DNA from: Actinomycetes bacterium
GTDB taxonomy: Bacteria > Actinomycetota > Acidimicrobiia > Acidimicrobiales > Microtrichaceae
Assembly: GCA_023423215.1 (NCBI GenBank)
Contig: JAFAFZ010000159.1
Coordinates: 1 to 7,643, forward strand
Length of the DNA stretch: 7,643 nucleotides
Direction: 5' to 3'
A model generated the notes under the pieces. The model was not told the origin of the DNA and searched no databases. It worked only from the letters and a program-made list of their open reading frames with translations. Position numbers and translations under genes: made by a program. Shown here piece after piece: positions 1 through 5,944 of the stretch. Position 1 is the stretch's first letter; each line of letters opens with the position of its first letter.

Positions 1-60
1 CCCTCGCCGCCAGCGAGGATCACCGCCGAGAGCGGAGCTGAGGAGTTGGCTGGGCTCAGG

Positions 61-133
61 CTGGCGGGGCAGGGCTCGAACCTGCATCCTCCTGATCCAA
101 CGTCAGGCGTTTTGCCAATTAAACAACCCGCCA
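61..133 (-). tRNA. tRNA-Gln, anticodon TTG (UUG), with G33
   Basis: A 73-nt cloverleaf folds on the minus strand. The acceptor stem is TGGCGGG/CCCGCCA with discriminator G. The D arm is GTTT-AATTGGCA-AAAC with G18G19, and the anticodon arm is CCTGA-CGTTGGA-TCAGG. The variable loop is AGGAT and the T arm is GCAGG-TTCGAGC-CCTGC. The anticodon is TTG at positions 100-98. The U1-A72 pair, G2-C71, G3-C70, G73 and U35/G36 are known glutamine identity elements, which supports the call. U8, A14, A21, A15-U48 and the TTCGA loop are all canonical. The exception is position 33 (coordinate 101), which is G where nearly all tRNAs have U. The 3' CCA is not encoded, because CCT follows the discriminator. 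The gene lies downstream of the glycosyltransferase gene on the same strand. Confidence 0.93.
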
Positions 134-147
134 CGGCTGCATCCCTG

Positions 148-170
148 CGGCGCTCGACACGGTAGCGCCG
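148..170 (-). terminator. hairpin between glycosyltransferase gene and tRNA-Gln, possible terminator
   Basis: CGGCGCT and AGCGCCG form a 7-bp stem with a 9-nt loop, in the 112-bp gap between the glycosyltransferase stop codon and the 5' end of the tRNA. No T-run follows on the minus strand, so it is not a classical intrinsic terminator. U-less hairpin terminators are reported in actinobacteria. It could equally be a processing signal in a tRNA precursor. A smaller hairpin, GGTCC-GGT-GGACC at 222-234, lies closer to the stop codon. Confidence 0.3.
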
Positions 171-245
171 ACGGCCACGAGGGTCCGAGGACGTTGCGCC
201 GGGCGAGGCCCCGTCGGCACCGGTCCGGTGGACCCGTGGCCCGCC

Positions 246-1358
246 TCAGCGGACGGAACCGGCACTCGCCGCGCGGACCGGTCGGGCCGGTCCACGACCG
301 CGCCGGCGCAGCCACGCCCAGGCCTCTTCCCAGAACCCGAGGCCCCACCCCAGGTGCAGCGCCAGGAACGCCGGGACCACCCAGCGCCGCTCCTCGACCG
401 TGTCCAGCTCGGGCAGCACCGAGGCCGTGCCGGCGGCGAGCACCGCGGCGTAGGGCGCGGCGATGACGACGGCGAGGGGACGGGTGCGACGCCACGGCAC
501 CAGCGCGACCGCGACGCCCAGCCCGGCGATCATCGTCGGCGCGGCCAGGTGCCGGAGCGCGGCGGACTCGGGATGGGTCTGCAGCGTCTGCACCTTGCCC
601 GCGCCGTACCGGCGGTACTGGCGGAACAGGTCGCCGACGCGCTGGCGGCAGTCCCACTCGATCCGGATGTTCGGGTCGAAGAGCAGCTCGCGGCCGCTGC
701 GACGCACCCGGTAGTCGAACTCGAAGTCCTCGTTCACCAGCTGCGTCTCGGACCACCCGCCAACCTGCTCGACGACCTCGATCGGATAGGCGCCGAAGGG
801 CACGTGGTCGACCGTCTGGACCTCGGTCCCGTAGTGGTACACCGAGTTGCCCTGCGCGAACTTCGACCCCATCACCGCGGCGATCGCCCGTCCGGCAGGC
901 GTGTGGCCCACGCCATCCTTGCGTCCGCCGACCCCACCCCAGCGCCCGGTGCGCAGGTGCACCAGCAGCCGCTCGACGTAGTCGGACGGGATGCGGGAGT
1001 GCGCGTCCACCCGGACCAGCCACCGGCTGCGGGCGTGGTCGACGGCCAGGTTCAGCGCCAGCGGGATGACGCGGTCGGGGTTGACGACCAGCTCGACGCG
1101 ATCGTCGCGCGCCGCGTAGTCCTCGACGATGCGGGCGGTGCGGTCGGTCGAGACGCCGTCGACGACCAGCACCTGGAGGGCCTGGTGGGTCTGGGACAGC
1201 ACGCTGTCCAGGACCCCGGCGATCGTGAGCTCCTCGTTCCGGGCGGGGATGACGACCGTGACGAGCTCGTCGGCCTGCTCGGGGACGGCAGCCGCTGCGG
1301 GTGCGCCGTCGGGTGCCGCCGGGACCGCGGCCGGCTCCGCGTCGACCAGCGCGCTCAA
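246..1358 (-). CDS. family 2 glycosyltransferase with C-terminal membrane helices (ExoA-like)
   Basis: This 370-residue protein resembles the GT2 (GT-A fold) enzymes that extend lipid-linked sugars during exopolysaccharide synthesis at the inner face of the membrane. Motifs in order are: VVIPARNEE (35-43), the nucleotide-binding start; DGVSTDRT (67-74); DAH (118-120) at the metal-binding DxD site; GGWSE (200-204); NED (209-211), the likely catalytic acid; and QYRRYGAGK (247-255), in place of QxxRW. Hydrophobic stretches near 270-290, 296-316 and 326-345 suggest membrane anchoring. The first 31 residues are Ala/Pro-rich and poorly conserved in appearance. The start is TTG. It overlaps the TGA of the upstream phosphotransferase gene in the tetranucleotide TTGA, which implies translational coupling, and no strong ribosome binding site is visible. 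I saw no in-frame ATG or GTG before the conserved domain. Donor and acceptor sugars cannot be inferred. The family call is secure; the ExoA-like subtype is an inference from domain order. Confidence 0.9.
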   Translation of the reverse strand: MSALVDAEPAAVPAAPDGAPAAAAVPEQADELVTVVIPARNEELTIAGVLDSVLSQTHQALQVLVVDGVSTDRTARIVEDYAARDDRVELVVNPDRVIPLALNLAVDHARSRWLVRVDAHSRIPSDYVERLLVHLRTGRWGGVGGRKDGVGHTPAGRAIAAVMGSKFAQGNSVYHYGTEVQTVDHVPFGAYPIEVVEQVGGWSETQLVNEDFEFDYRVRRSGRELLFDPNIRIEWDCRQRVGDLFRQYRRYGAGKVQTLQTHPESAALRHLAAPTMIAGLGVAVALVPWRRTRPLAVVIAAPYAAVLAAGTASVLPELDTVEERRWVVPAFLALHLGWGLGFWEEAWAWLRRRGRGPARPVRAASAGSVR

Positions 1359-2878
1359 CGACGCTTGCCGAGCAGGGTCGGGATCGTGCGCAGCCCGATC
1401 ACCAGGTCACGCCAGAGCGACCAGTTCTCGATGTAGCGGTTGTCGAGGCGGACCCGGGTCTCGATGCTGGTGTCGCCCCAGTAGCCGTTCACCTGCGCCC
1501 AGCCGGTGATGCCGACCGGCACACGGTGGCGGAAGTGGTAGCCGTCGATCTCGGCACCGAACTGCTCGACGAAGTGCGGCCGCTCGGGTCGGGGACCGAC
1601 CAGCGACATCTCGCCGCGCAGCACGTTCAGCAGCTGCGGCAGCTCGTCCAGGTGGGTGGGTCGCAGGAAGCGGCCGACGATGGTCACGCGGTCGTCGTCG
1701 TGCACGGACCACTGCGTCGCCGAGTCGTCGTTCACCCGCATCGTGCGGAACTTGAGGATCTCGAACGGGCGGCCGCCGATGCCGATGCGGACCTGGCGGA
1801 AGAACACGGGGCCGGGGCTCGAGAGCTTCACCGCGAGGGCGCAGCCGAGCAGGATCGGCGAGGTCAGCGCGATGAGCACCGCCGAGGTCACGATGTCGAA
1901 GGCGCGCTTGGCGGGCCAGAGGCTGGCCGAGACGCCGGGACGGCGCACGGGCACGAGCGGCAGGCCGGACACCTCGTGGCCGACGTCCTCGGCCGAGACG
2001 CCGAGCTCGAACAGGCGGGGCACGGCGTAGAACTGCACCATGCGGTCCTGGCAGCGCCGGATGATGCCGACGAGCTCCTCTTCGCCGGCGGCACCGAAGG
2101 CGAGGATGACGTGGCGCACGCCGGTGCGCTCGAGGATCTCGGGCAGGTGCTCGGGGCGCCCGACGAGGGGCAGCGGCACGTCCTCCGCGAAGCGATCGAC
2201 GAAGCCGCAGGGCACCAGGCCGAACTCGGGGTTGTCCTCGAGGGCCCGCGCGACCTCGAGGCCGACGGGACCGATGCCGATGATGAGGGTGTCCTCGAGG
2301 TCGTAGCCCTTGCTGCGGGCCAGGCCCACGAGGCGGAACGACACGAGGCGGCCGAGCAGCACGAGCGGCACGGTGGCCAGGACGATCTGCACGATGGCGA
2401 ACACGTCGATCGACTCGGAGGGCACGCCGAAGCGGCCCATCTGGATGATCGACACGATGATCAGCGTCACGACCGGTGCCAGGCCGAGGCGGGCGATCAT
2501 GGACGAGAGGCCCTCGCTCGGCGCGACGGCCAGGCGGCCACGGCGGGCGGTCGGCCAGAGCAGTGCCGTGCCGACCAGCGCGAACAGGACGACGAGCTTC
2601 GGCGAGATCACCTGGCCGAACAGGACGCTCGCGAGCGAGAGCGGGAGCGCCAGGGCCACGAAGTCGAACAGGTGGCCCAGGAGGCGGAGGGTGCGGCCCA
2701 CGGCGCGGCGCTGCTGCTGCGGCAGCCGCTCGACCGGCTCCTGCAGGAGGACGTCGGAGACGACCGCGCCGCCGGAGCGCAGGTCGATCACCCGGAGCGG
2801 CTCCCGCACGGTCTCGGCGCGGGACGCGCCCTTGGTGGTGCGCTCGCCCGCCGGCGTGACGGCAGGACGCACGCGCAT
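1355..2878 (-). CDS. polyprenyl-phosphate sugar-1-phosphate transferase (WcaJ/CpsE-type, initiating)
   Basis: This is a 507-residue enzyme of the family that transfers a sugar 1-phosphate from a nucleotide sugar to undecaprenyl phosphate, the first step of a lipid-linked repeat unit. About four N-terminal membrane helices (roughly 67-88, 93-109, 128-147 and 157-178) precede a Rossmann-like domain with GIGPVG (201-206). The catalytic domain follows from about 321: KRAFDI (324-329) leading into the membrane-dipping helix, then SPGPVFFRQ (354-362), KFRTM (376-380), LDELPQ (410-415) with the D411-E412 dyad, SLVGPRPERP (425-434) and GITGWAQVNG (456-465). The length fits the two-domain family. The same frame stays open upstream to a GTG at 2998, with ATGs at 2926 and 2923. 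I chose the ATG at 2878 because codons upstream of it are rich in A/T third positions, unlike the gene body, and a weak GGGAAG lies 4 nt before it. It is coupled to the glycosyltransferase gene by overlap. The sugar is unknown; glucose or galactose is usual. Confidence 0.93.
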   Translation of the reverse strand: MRVRPAVTPAGERTTKGASRAETVREPLRVIDLRSGGAVVSDVLLQEPVERLPQQQRRAVGRTLRLLGHLFDFVALALPLSLASVLFGQVISPKLVVLFALVGTALLWPTARRGRLAVAPSEGLSSMIARLGLAPVVTLIIVSIIQMGRFGVPSESIDVFAIVQIVLATVPLVLLGRLVSFRLVGLARSKGYDLEDTLIIGIGPVGLEVARALEDNPEFGLVPCGFVDRFAEDVPLPLVGRPEHLPEILERTGVRHVILAFGAAGEEELVGIIRRCQDRMVQFYAVPRLFELGVSAEDVGHEVSGLPLVPVRRPGVSASLWPAKRAFDIVTSAVLIALTSPILLGCALAVKLSSPGPVFFRQVRIGIGGRPFEILKFRTMRVNDDSATQWSVHDDDRVTIVGRFLRPTHLDELPQLLNVLRGEMSLVGPRPERPHFVEQFGAEIDGYHFRHRVPVGITGWAQVNGYWGDTSIETRVRLDNRYIENWSLWRDLVIGLRTIPTLLGKRR

Positions 2879-3021
2879 GGCACTTCCCGCCGTGAGCTCA
2901 TCCAGTTCGGAATAACCCGACATCATGCCCCGATCATCTATCCCACCGGCTCCCAGACAAACCGGTCCGCACAGCTCCCGCCAGGTCGGCTCCCCCACCG
3001 ACCCGCATTCCGCTGACCCCC

Positions 3022-3050
3022 AGTAAACGTGTGACCACGGTCATCGTCAA
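3022..3050 (-). promoter_or_regulatory. sigma-70-type promoter for the phosphotransferase-glycosyltransferase unit
   Basis: On the minus strand, TTGACG (3050-3045) and TTTACT (3027-3022) are separated by exactly 17 nt, close to the housekeeping consensus TTGACA-17-TATAAT. Transcription would start near 3014-3016. That gives a leader of about 136 nt to the chosen ATG at 2878, or about 88 nt to the ATG at 2926. This is the best promoter match I found in the window. Confidence 0.65.
3032..3043. promoter_or_regulatory. palindrome TGACCACGGTCA inside the promoter spacer, candidate operator
   Basis: The arms TGACC and GGTCA surround a 2-nt centre and lie entirely between the -35 and -10 hexamers of the promoter at 3022-3050, where a bound repressor or MerR-like activator could act. 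The same core GACCACGGTC recurs upstream of the chain-length regulator gene at 7401-7412. No regulator gene is in the window, so the binding protein is unknown. Confidence 0.4.
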
Positions 3051-3084
3051 GGGCCTTGGGTGGATGTTCCCTACCTCGCCAACG

Positions 3085-3096
3085 GGGGTGTACCCC
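3085..3096. repeat. imperfect palindrome GGGGTGTACCCC
   Basis: The 5-bp arms GGGGT/ACCCC surround a GT centre. It lies about 35 bp upstream of the minus-strand -35 box and 134 bp upstream of the plus-strand acyltransferase start. It could be a regulator site for either direction, but in such GC-rich DNA a short symmetric G/C run may be chance. Confidence 0.25.
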
Positions 3097-3121
3097 ATCG
3101 TCGCCTGCGGTCCACCTGAGC

Positions 3122-3133
3122 CGCTCCGGAGCG
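3122..3133. repeat. perfect 12-bp palindrome CGCTCCGGAGCG
   Basis: CGCTCC is followed directly by its reverse complement GGAGCG with no spacer. It sits in the middle of the divergent region. This may be a dimeric regulator site, but no second copy was noticed in the window and function is unproven. Confidence 0.25.
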
Positions 3134-3193
3134 CCCGGAGCAAGTGGCACACCCTAGTCGACGAGCTCGGTCGGGAGCGGGTGGATCGCCCCG

Positions 3194-3207
3194 CTGGCAC
3201 CTGGCAC
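3194..3207 (+). repeat. tandem heptamer CTGGCAC x2 upstream of acyltransferase gene
   Basis: Two perfect head-to-tail copies of CTGGCAC end 22 nt before the ATG at 3230. A third TGGCAC occurs at 3145-3150. Placement in front of a gene that lacks a clear promoter and ribosome binding site makes a regulatory role possible; this is an inference. Confidence 0.3.
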
Positions 3208-3229
3208 GCCGCTGGGTCACACTCCCCCG

Positions 3230-4342
3230 ATGTCCCCGGCCCACCCCCGACTCGAGCTGCGCAGCCGGCTCGGCCCGCTCGCCTCCGCCTGGGACGACCT
3301 GGTCGATCGCCAGGAGCTGCCCTCGCCGTTCCTCAAGAGCTGGTGGCTCGAGCACGCCGGTGCGGATGCCCCCACCGTGCTCTGCGTGCTCGACGGCGAC
3401 CAGCTGGTGGGCGGCGCCGCCTTCGAGGTGGACCGCTTCGGCCCGGGACCGCTGGGCATCGAGCGCGTGCGGGCGGTCGGGCACGGCGCCCTGGCTCCTG
3501 ACCACCTGGACCTGATCGCCGAGCCTGCGCACGCCGCGTCGGTCGAGCGCCTGGTCGTCGGCTGGCTGCGGCGCCCGGGGTCCCGCCTCGTCGACCTGGA
3601 CGGACTGGCCGCCCGCGGCGTGCTGGCCAAGGAGCTCGCATCGGGCGAGCTCGAGCGACACGCCGCCCCGTACACCGTGCTGCCGAGCGACGGCGCCGAG
3701 TACCTGGCCGGTCGGCCGGGCAAGGTGCGCAGCACGATCACCCGCACGCGCAAGCGCTTCGACAAGCAGGGCGTGACGCTGCGCCGGGTCGACGCGTCCG
3801 ACATCGACCGTGCGCTCGACGCGCTGGCCGAGCTGCACGACCAGCGCTGGTCCGAGGCCTCGAAGTTCCTGCGCGCCTGGGATCGGTTCCGCGGCGCGGC
3901 TGCGGCCGGCGCCGCACGGGGCGACGTCGTCGTGACCGAGCTGGTCGCCGCCTCGGGCGAGGTCGTCGCCACCGAGCTCGACCTGCTCGCCGGACGCCGG
4001 GCCGCCTTCTACCAGGCGGGTCGTCGGATCGAGCGGGAGTGGCGCGGGTGCGGCTCGGTCCTGCGCGCCGGCCTGATCGACCAGCTCTGCGACGACGGCG
4101 TCGTCGAGTACGACCTGCTGCGCGGCGACGAGCCCTACAAGGCGGACTGGGCCGCCGAACGCCGAGAGGTCGTGCAGTGCCGCGTCGGGATCGGCCCACG
4201 CGGCCTGGCGCTGCAGGCCACGCTCCTGGCGTGGCGTCGGGTGGCGCCGACCTACCTGCGGCTGGTCGACGTGGGCCAGCGGATCGTCAGCCGCGCACCT
4301 TGGCGACCACGTCGAGCAGCTCGCGACGAGCTGAGCCGCTGA
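3230..4342 (+). CDS. BioF2/CelD-like GNAT-fold acyltransferase (Acetyltransf_6 type)
   Basis: The 370-residue soluble protein has the layout of the BioF2-like acetyltransferase family, which includes proteins in exopolysaccharide and cellulose loci and the Fem-like folds that use acyl-CoA or aminoacyl donors. Visible signatures are: the N-terminal PFLKSWWLEH segment (33-42); the basic KVRSTITRTRKRF stretch (165-177) opening the second GNAT half; ELHDQRW (201-207); YQAGRR (261-266); and VVEYDLLRGDEPYKADWA (291-308), the most diagnostic block of this family. No signal peptide or membrane helix is visible, so it should act in the cytoplasm. Flanking polysaccharide genes suggest it acylates a sugar or precursor, but no substrate can be read. 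The ATG has no Shine-Dalgarno sequence (CACTCCCCCG precedes it), so the mRNA may be leaderless. The last 56 bp overlap the convergent flippase gene, giving an Arg-rich C-terminus. Confidence 0.88.
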   Translation: MSPAHPRLELRSRLGPLASAWDDLVDRQELPSPFLKSWWLEHAGADAPTVLCVLDGDQLVGGAAFEVDRFGPGPLGIERVRAVGHGALAPDHLDLIAEPAHAASVERLVVGWLRRPGSRLVDLDGLAARGVLAKELASGELERHAAPYTVLPSDGAEYLAGRPGKVRSTITRTRKRFDKQGVTLRRVDASDIDRALDALAELHDQRWSEASKFLRAWDRFRGAAAAGAARGDVVVTELVAASGEVVATELDLLAGRRAAFYQAGRRIEREWRGCGSVLRAGLIDQLCDDGVVEYDLLRGDEPYKADWAAERREVVQCRVGIGPRGLALQATLLAWRRVAPTYLRLVDVGQRIVSRAPWRPRRAARDELSR

Positions 4343-5897
4343 CGGCCAGGCCGACCAGCCCGCCGACGCCGCCGGCGAGCACGATCAGCACCAGCGACGC
4401 GAACCCGGCGTCGGTGAGCAGCCGCACCGGCAACGCCGCCGCGAGCACGCACGCCGAGACCACGACCGCCGGCAGCAGCGAGGACACGACCGTCGTGCCC
4501 TTCGCTCCCACGATGCGGTTCACCACGAGCTGGCGGATCGTCGTGAACACGATCGCGACGCACAGGTGGACGAGCGCCACCCACACCACGCCGTGCTTGG
4601 CGACGATCCACATGCAGACCAGCATCACCGGCACCATCACCGAGTTGATGCGCACCATCACACCCGGTCGGCCGATGGCGAAGAGCAGGTCGCCGGTGGC
4701 GTAGCCGAGCCCGACGACGCAGCCGGTCAGGGAGAGCAGTTCCATCGTCTGGATCGCGACGGTCGAGTCGCTGCCGTACATCAGCAGGATGCCGTCGCGT
4801 GCGACGAGCGCCAGGCCGATGCCGACGGGGATCGAGAACAGTGCGACGAGCCGCAGCGCCTTGTACAGGGCGTCGCGCATCGCGACCTGGCCCTCGGCCC
4901 GGATGCGTGCGTACATCGGGAACAGCACCGCCGACATCGCGTTGAGCTGGGCGCCCATCACGAACTCGGGCAGCCGGAACGCCTGGTAGTAGAGCGGGTA
5001 CTGATCGCGACGCTGGTTGCCGACGATGATGTAGTCGCCGTTCAGGGCGAGCACGCCGAGCAGTCGGGTCCCGGCCATGCGCCACGCGTAGGAGAACAGC
5101 TCGCGCACGATCTCGCCGTTCCAGCGCAGCACCGGGCGGAACCGGATGAAGAGCCACGTGAGCGACATCCACACGGCGTAGGCCGCGATCATGCCGATCA
5201 TCACTCCCCACGCGCCGAAGCCGGCGGCGACCAGACCGAGCGTCGCCAGGAACCTCGTCATGTCGCGCGACACCTCGACCACGGCGCGGGTGCGGAAGTC
5301 CATGCCGCGCATGAACAGCGCCCACGGGATCGTCGTCAGGCCCGAGAGGAGCACGACCACGGCGAGGCAGCGGAAGAGGTTCGTGTACTCCTGCAGGTGG
5401 TAGAAGGACGAGATCAGCGGCGCCACGAGGAACGCGACCACCGCCAGGAAGCCGGTGAGCAGCACGTTGGCCGTGAAGGCCACCTGCACCCGCTCCGAGA
5501 TGCCCGTCTCCTGCTCGTAGACGAGCGCCGCGCCCATGCCCAGGTCCAGGGCGTTGTCGAAGTAGAAGGTGACGACCATCAGCGTCACCATCACGGCGTA
5601 GTCGGTGGTGTCGAGCGAGCGTGCCAGCACCGCCGCCAGCACCAGCGCCGAGAAGTAGCGGGTGAAGACGCCGACGTTGGCCCACAGGAAGCCGCGGGAC
5701 GCGGTCGTGCCGACCGACGGGCCGTCGTCGCCGCCGGCGTGGTCCTCATCGCCCTCGTGGGCGCCCTGGGGATCGATGACACCCGACGCGGCGAGCGCGC
5801 CGATCACGTCCGGACCGGACTCCGCGACCGAGGGCCGGTCACGGTCCCCGGCGCGTTCGCCCCCTGGTCGCTCCGCCTCGTCCTCGCCGTGGGTCAT
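4287..5897 (-). CDS. oligosaccharide flippase, Wzx/WzxC-like (MOP exporter superfamily)
   Basis: This 536-residue polytopic membrane protein fits the flippases that move undecaprenyl-linked repeat units from the inner to the outer leaflet of the cytoplasmic membrane. After a charged 65-residue tail, the domain opens with SRGFLWANVGVFTRYFSAL (67-85) and ARSLDTTDYAVMV, the usual N-terminal pattern of polysaccharide synthesis exporters. Alternating hydrophobic helices, about 12-14 by eye, run to the end. The interhelical SYAWRMAGTRLLGVLALNGDY segment and YYQAFRLPEF resemble WzxC/AmsL-type proteins. The N-terminal tail (1-65) is rich in Asp, Glu and Gly and probably disordered; it is longer than usual. 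The ATG start is supported by GAGGGG at 5911-5906, 8 nt upstream. It follows the chain-length regulator gene after 47 nt and is surely co-transcribed. Its 3' end overlaps the convergent acyltransferase gene. The substrate is unknown. Confidence 0.92.
   Translation of the reverse strand: MTHGEDEAERPGGERAGDRDRPSVAESGPDVIGALAASGVIDPQGAHEGDEDHAGGDDGPSVGTTASRGFLWANVGVFTRYFSALVLAAVLARSLDTTDYAVMVTLMVVTFYFDNALDLGMGAALVYEQETGISERVQVAFTANVLLTGFLAVVAFLVAPLISSFYHLQEYTNLFRCLAVVVLLSGLTTIPWALFMRGMDFRTRAVVEVSRDMTRFLATLGLVAAGFGAWGVMIGMIAAYAVWMSLTWLFIRFRPVLRWNGEIVRELFSYAWRMAGTRLLGVLALNGDYIIVGNQRRDQYPLYYQAFRLPEFVMGAQLNAMSAVLFPMYARIRAEGQVAMRDALYKALRLVALFSIPVGIGLALVARDGILLMYGSDSTVAIQTMELLSLTGCVVGLGYATGDLLFAIGRPGVMVRINSVMVPVMLVCMWIVAKHGVVWVALVHLCVAIVFTTIRQLVVNRIVGAKGTTVVSSLLPAVVVSACVLAAALPVRLLTDAGFASLVLIVLAGGVGGLVGLAVSGSARRELLDVVAKVRG
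4317..4333. terminator. hairpin in the convergent gene overlap, possible bidirectional terminator
   Basis: CAGCTCG and CGAGCTG form a 7-bp stem with a CGA loop, inside the 56-bp region where the acyltransferase and flippase coding sequences overlap. Such a symmetric stem would form in both transcripts. Neither strand has a following T-run, and the element is also coding in both genes, so function is speculative. Confidence 0.3.
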
Positions 5898-5944
5898 CCC
5901 GCTCGCCCCTCATCCCGCGGCGCACGCCGGCGGGTCGCCACGCG

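Larger units (their letters stand above)
2879..3229. other. 351-bp divergent intergenic region between phosphotransferase and acyltransferase genes
   Basis: No convincing gene is present. The left part (2879 to about 3014) would be the 5' leader of the minus-strand phosphotransferase mRNA. It carries upstream in-frame start codons, but its codon use does not look coding. A good minus-strand promoter lies at 3022-3050. Four short symmetric or repeated elements follow: TGACCACGGTCA (3032-3043), GGGGTGTACCCC (3085-3096), the perfect palindrome CGCTCCGGAGCG (3122-3133) and a tandem heptamer CTGGCAC (3194-3207). I found no convincing plus-strand promoter for the acyltransferase gene. The only candidate is a weak CACACT at 3218-3223, placed as expected for a leaderless transcript. 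Confidence 0.6.

Noticed and set aside
2..18. Hairpin CCTCGC-CGCCA-GCGAGG downstream of the tRNA
   Set aside because: It could terminate the tRNA transcript, but it is at the window edge with no T-run visible, so it cannot be judged.
2879..3014. Riboswitch in the phosphotransferase leader
   Set aside because: The leader is long enough, but I recognise no conserved core of a known riboswitch class.
1301..3016. Long plus-strand open frame (571 codons) opposite the phosphotransferase gene
   Set aside because: It is antisense to a gene with clear conserved motifs. Its product is a low-complexity His/Asp/Glu/Ala/Arg-rich sequence typical of GC-rich shadow frames.
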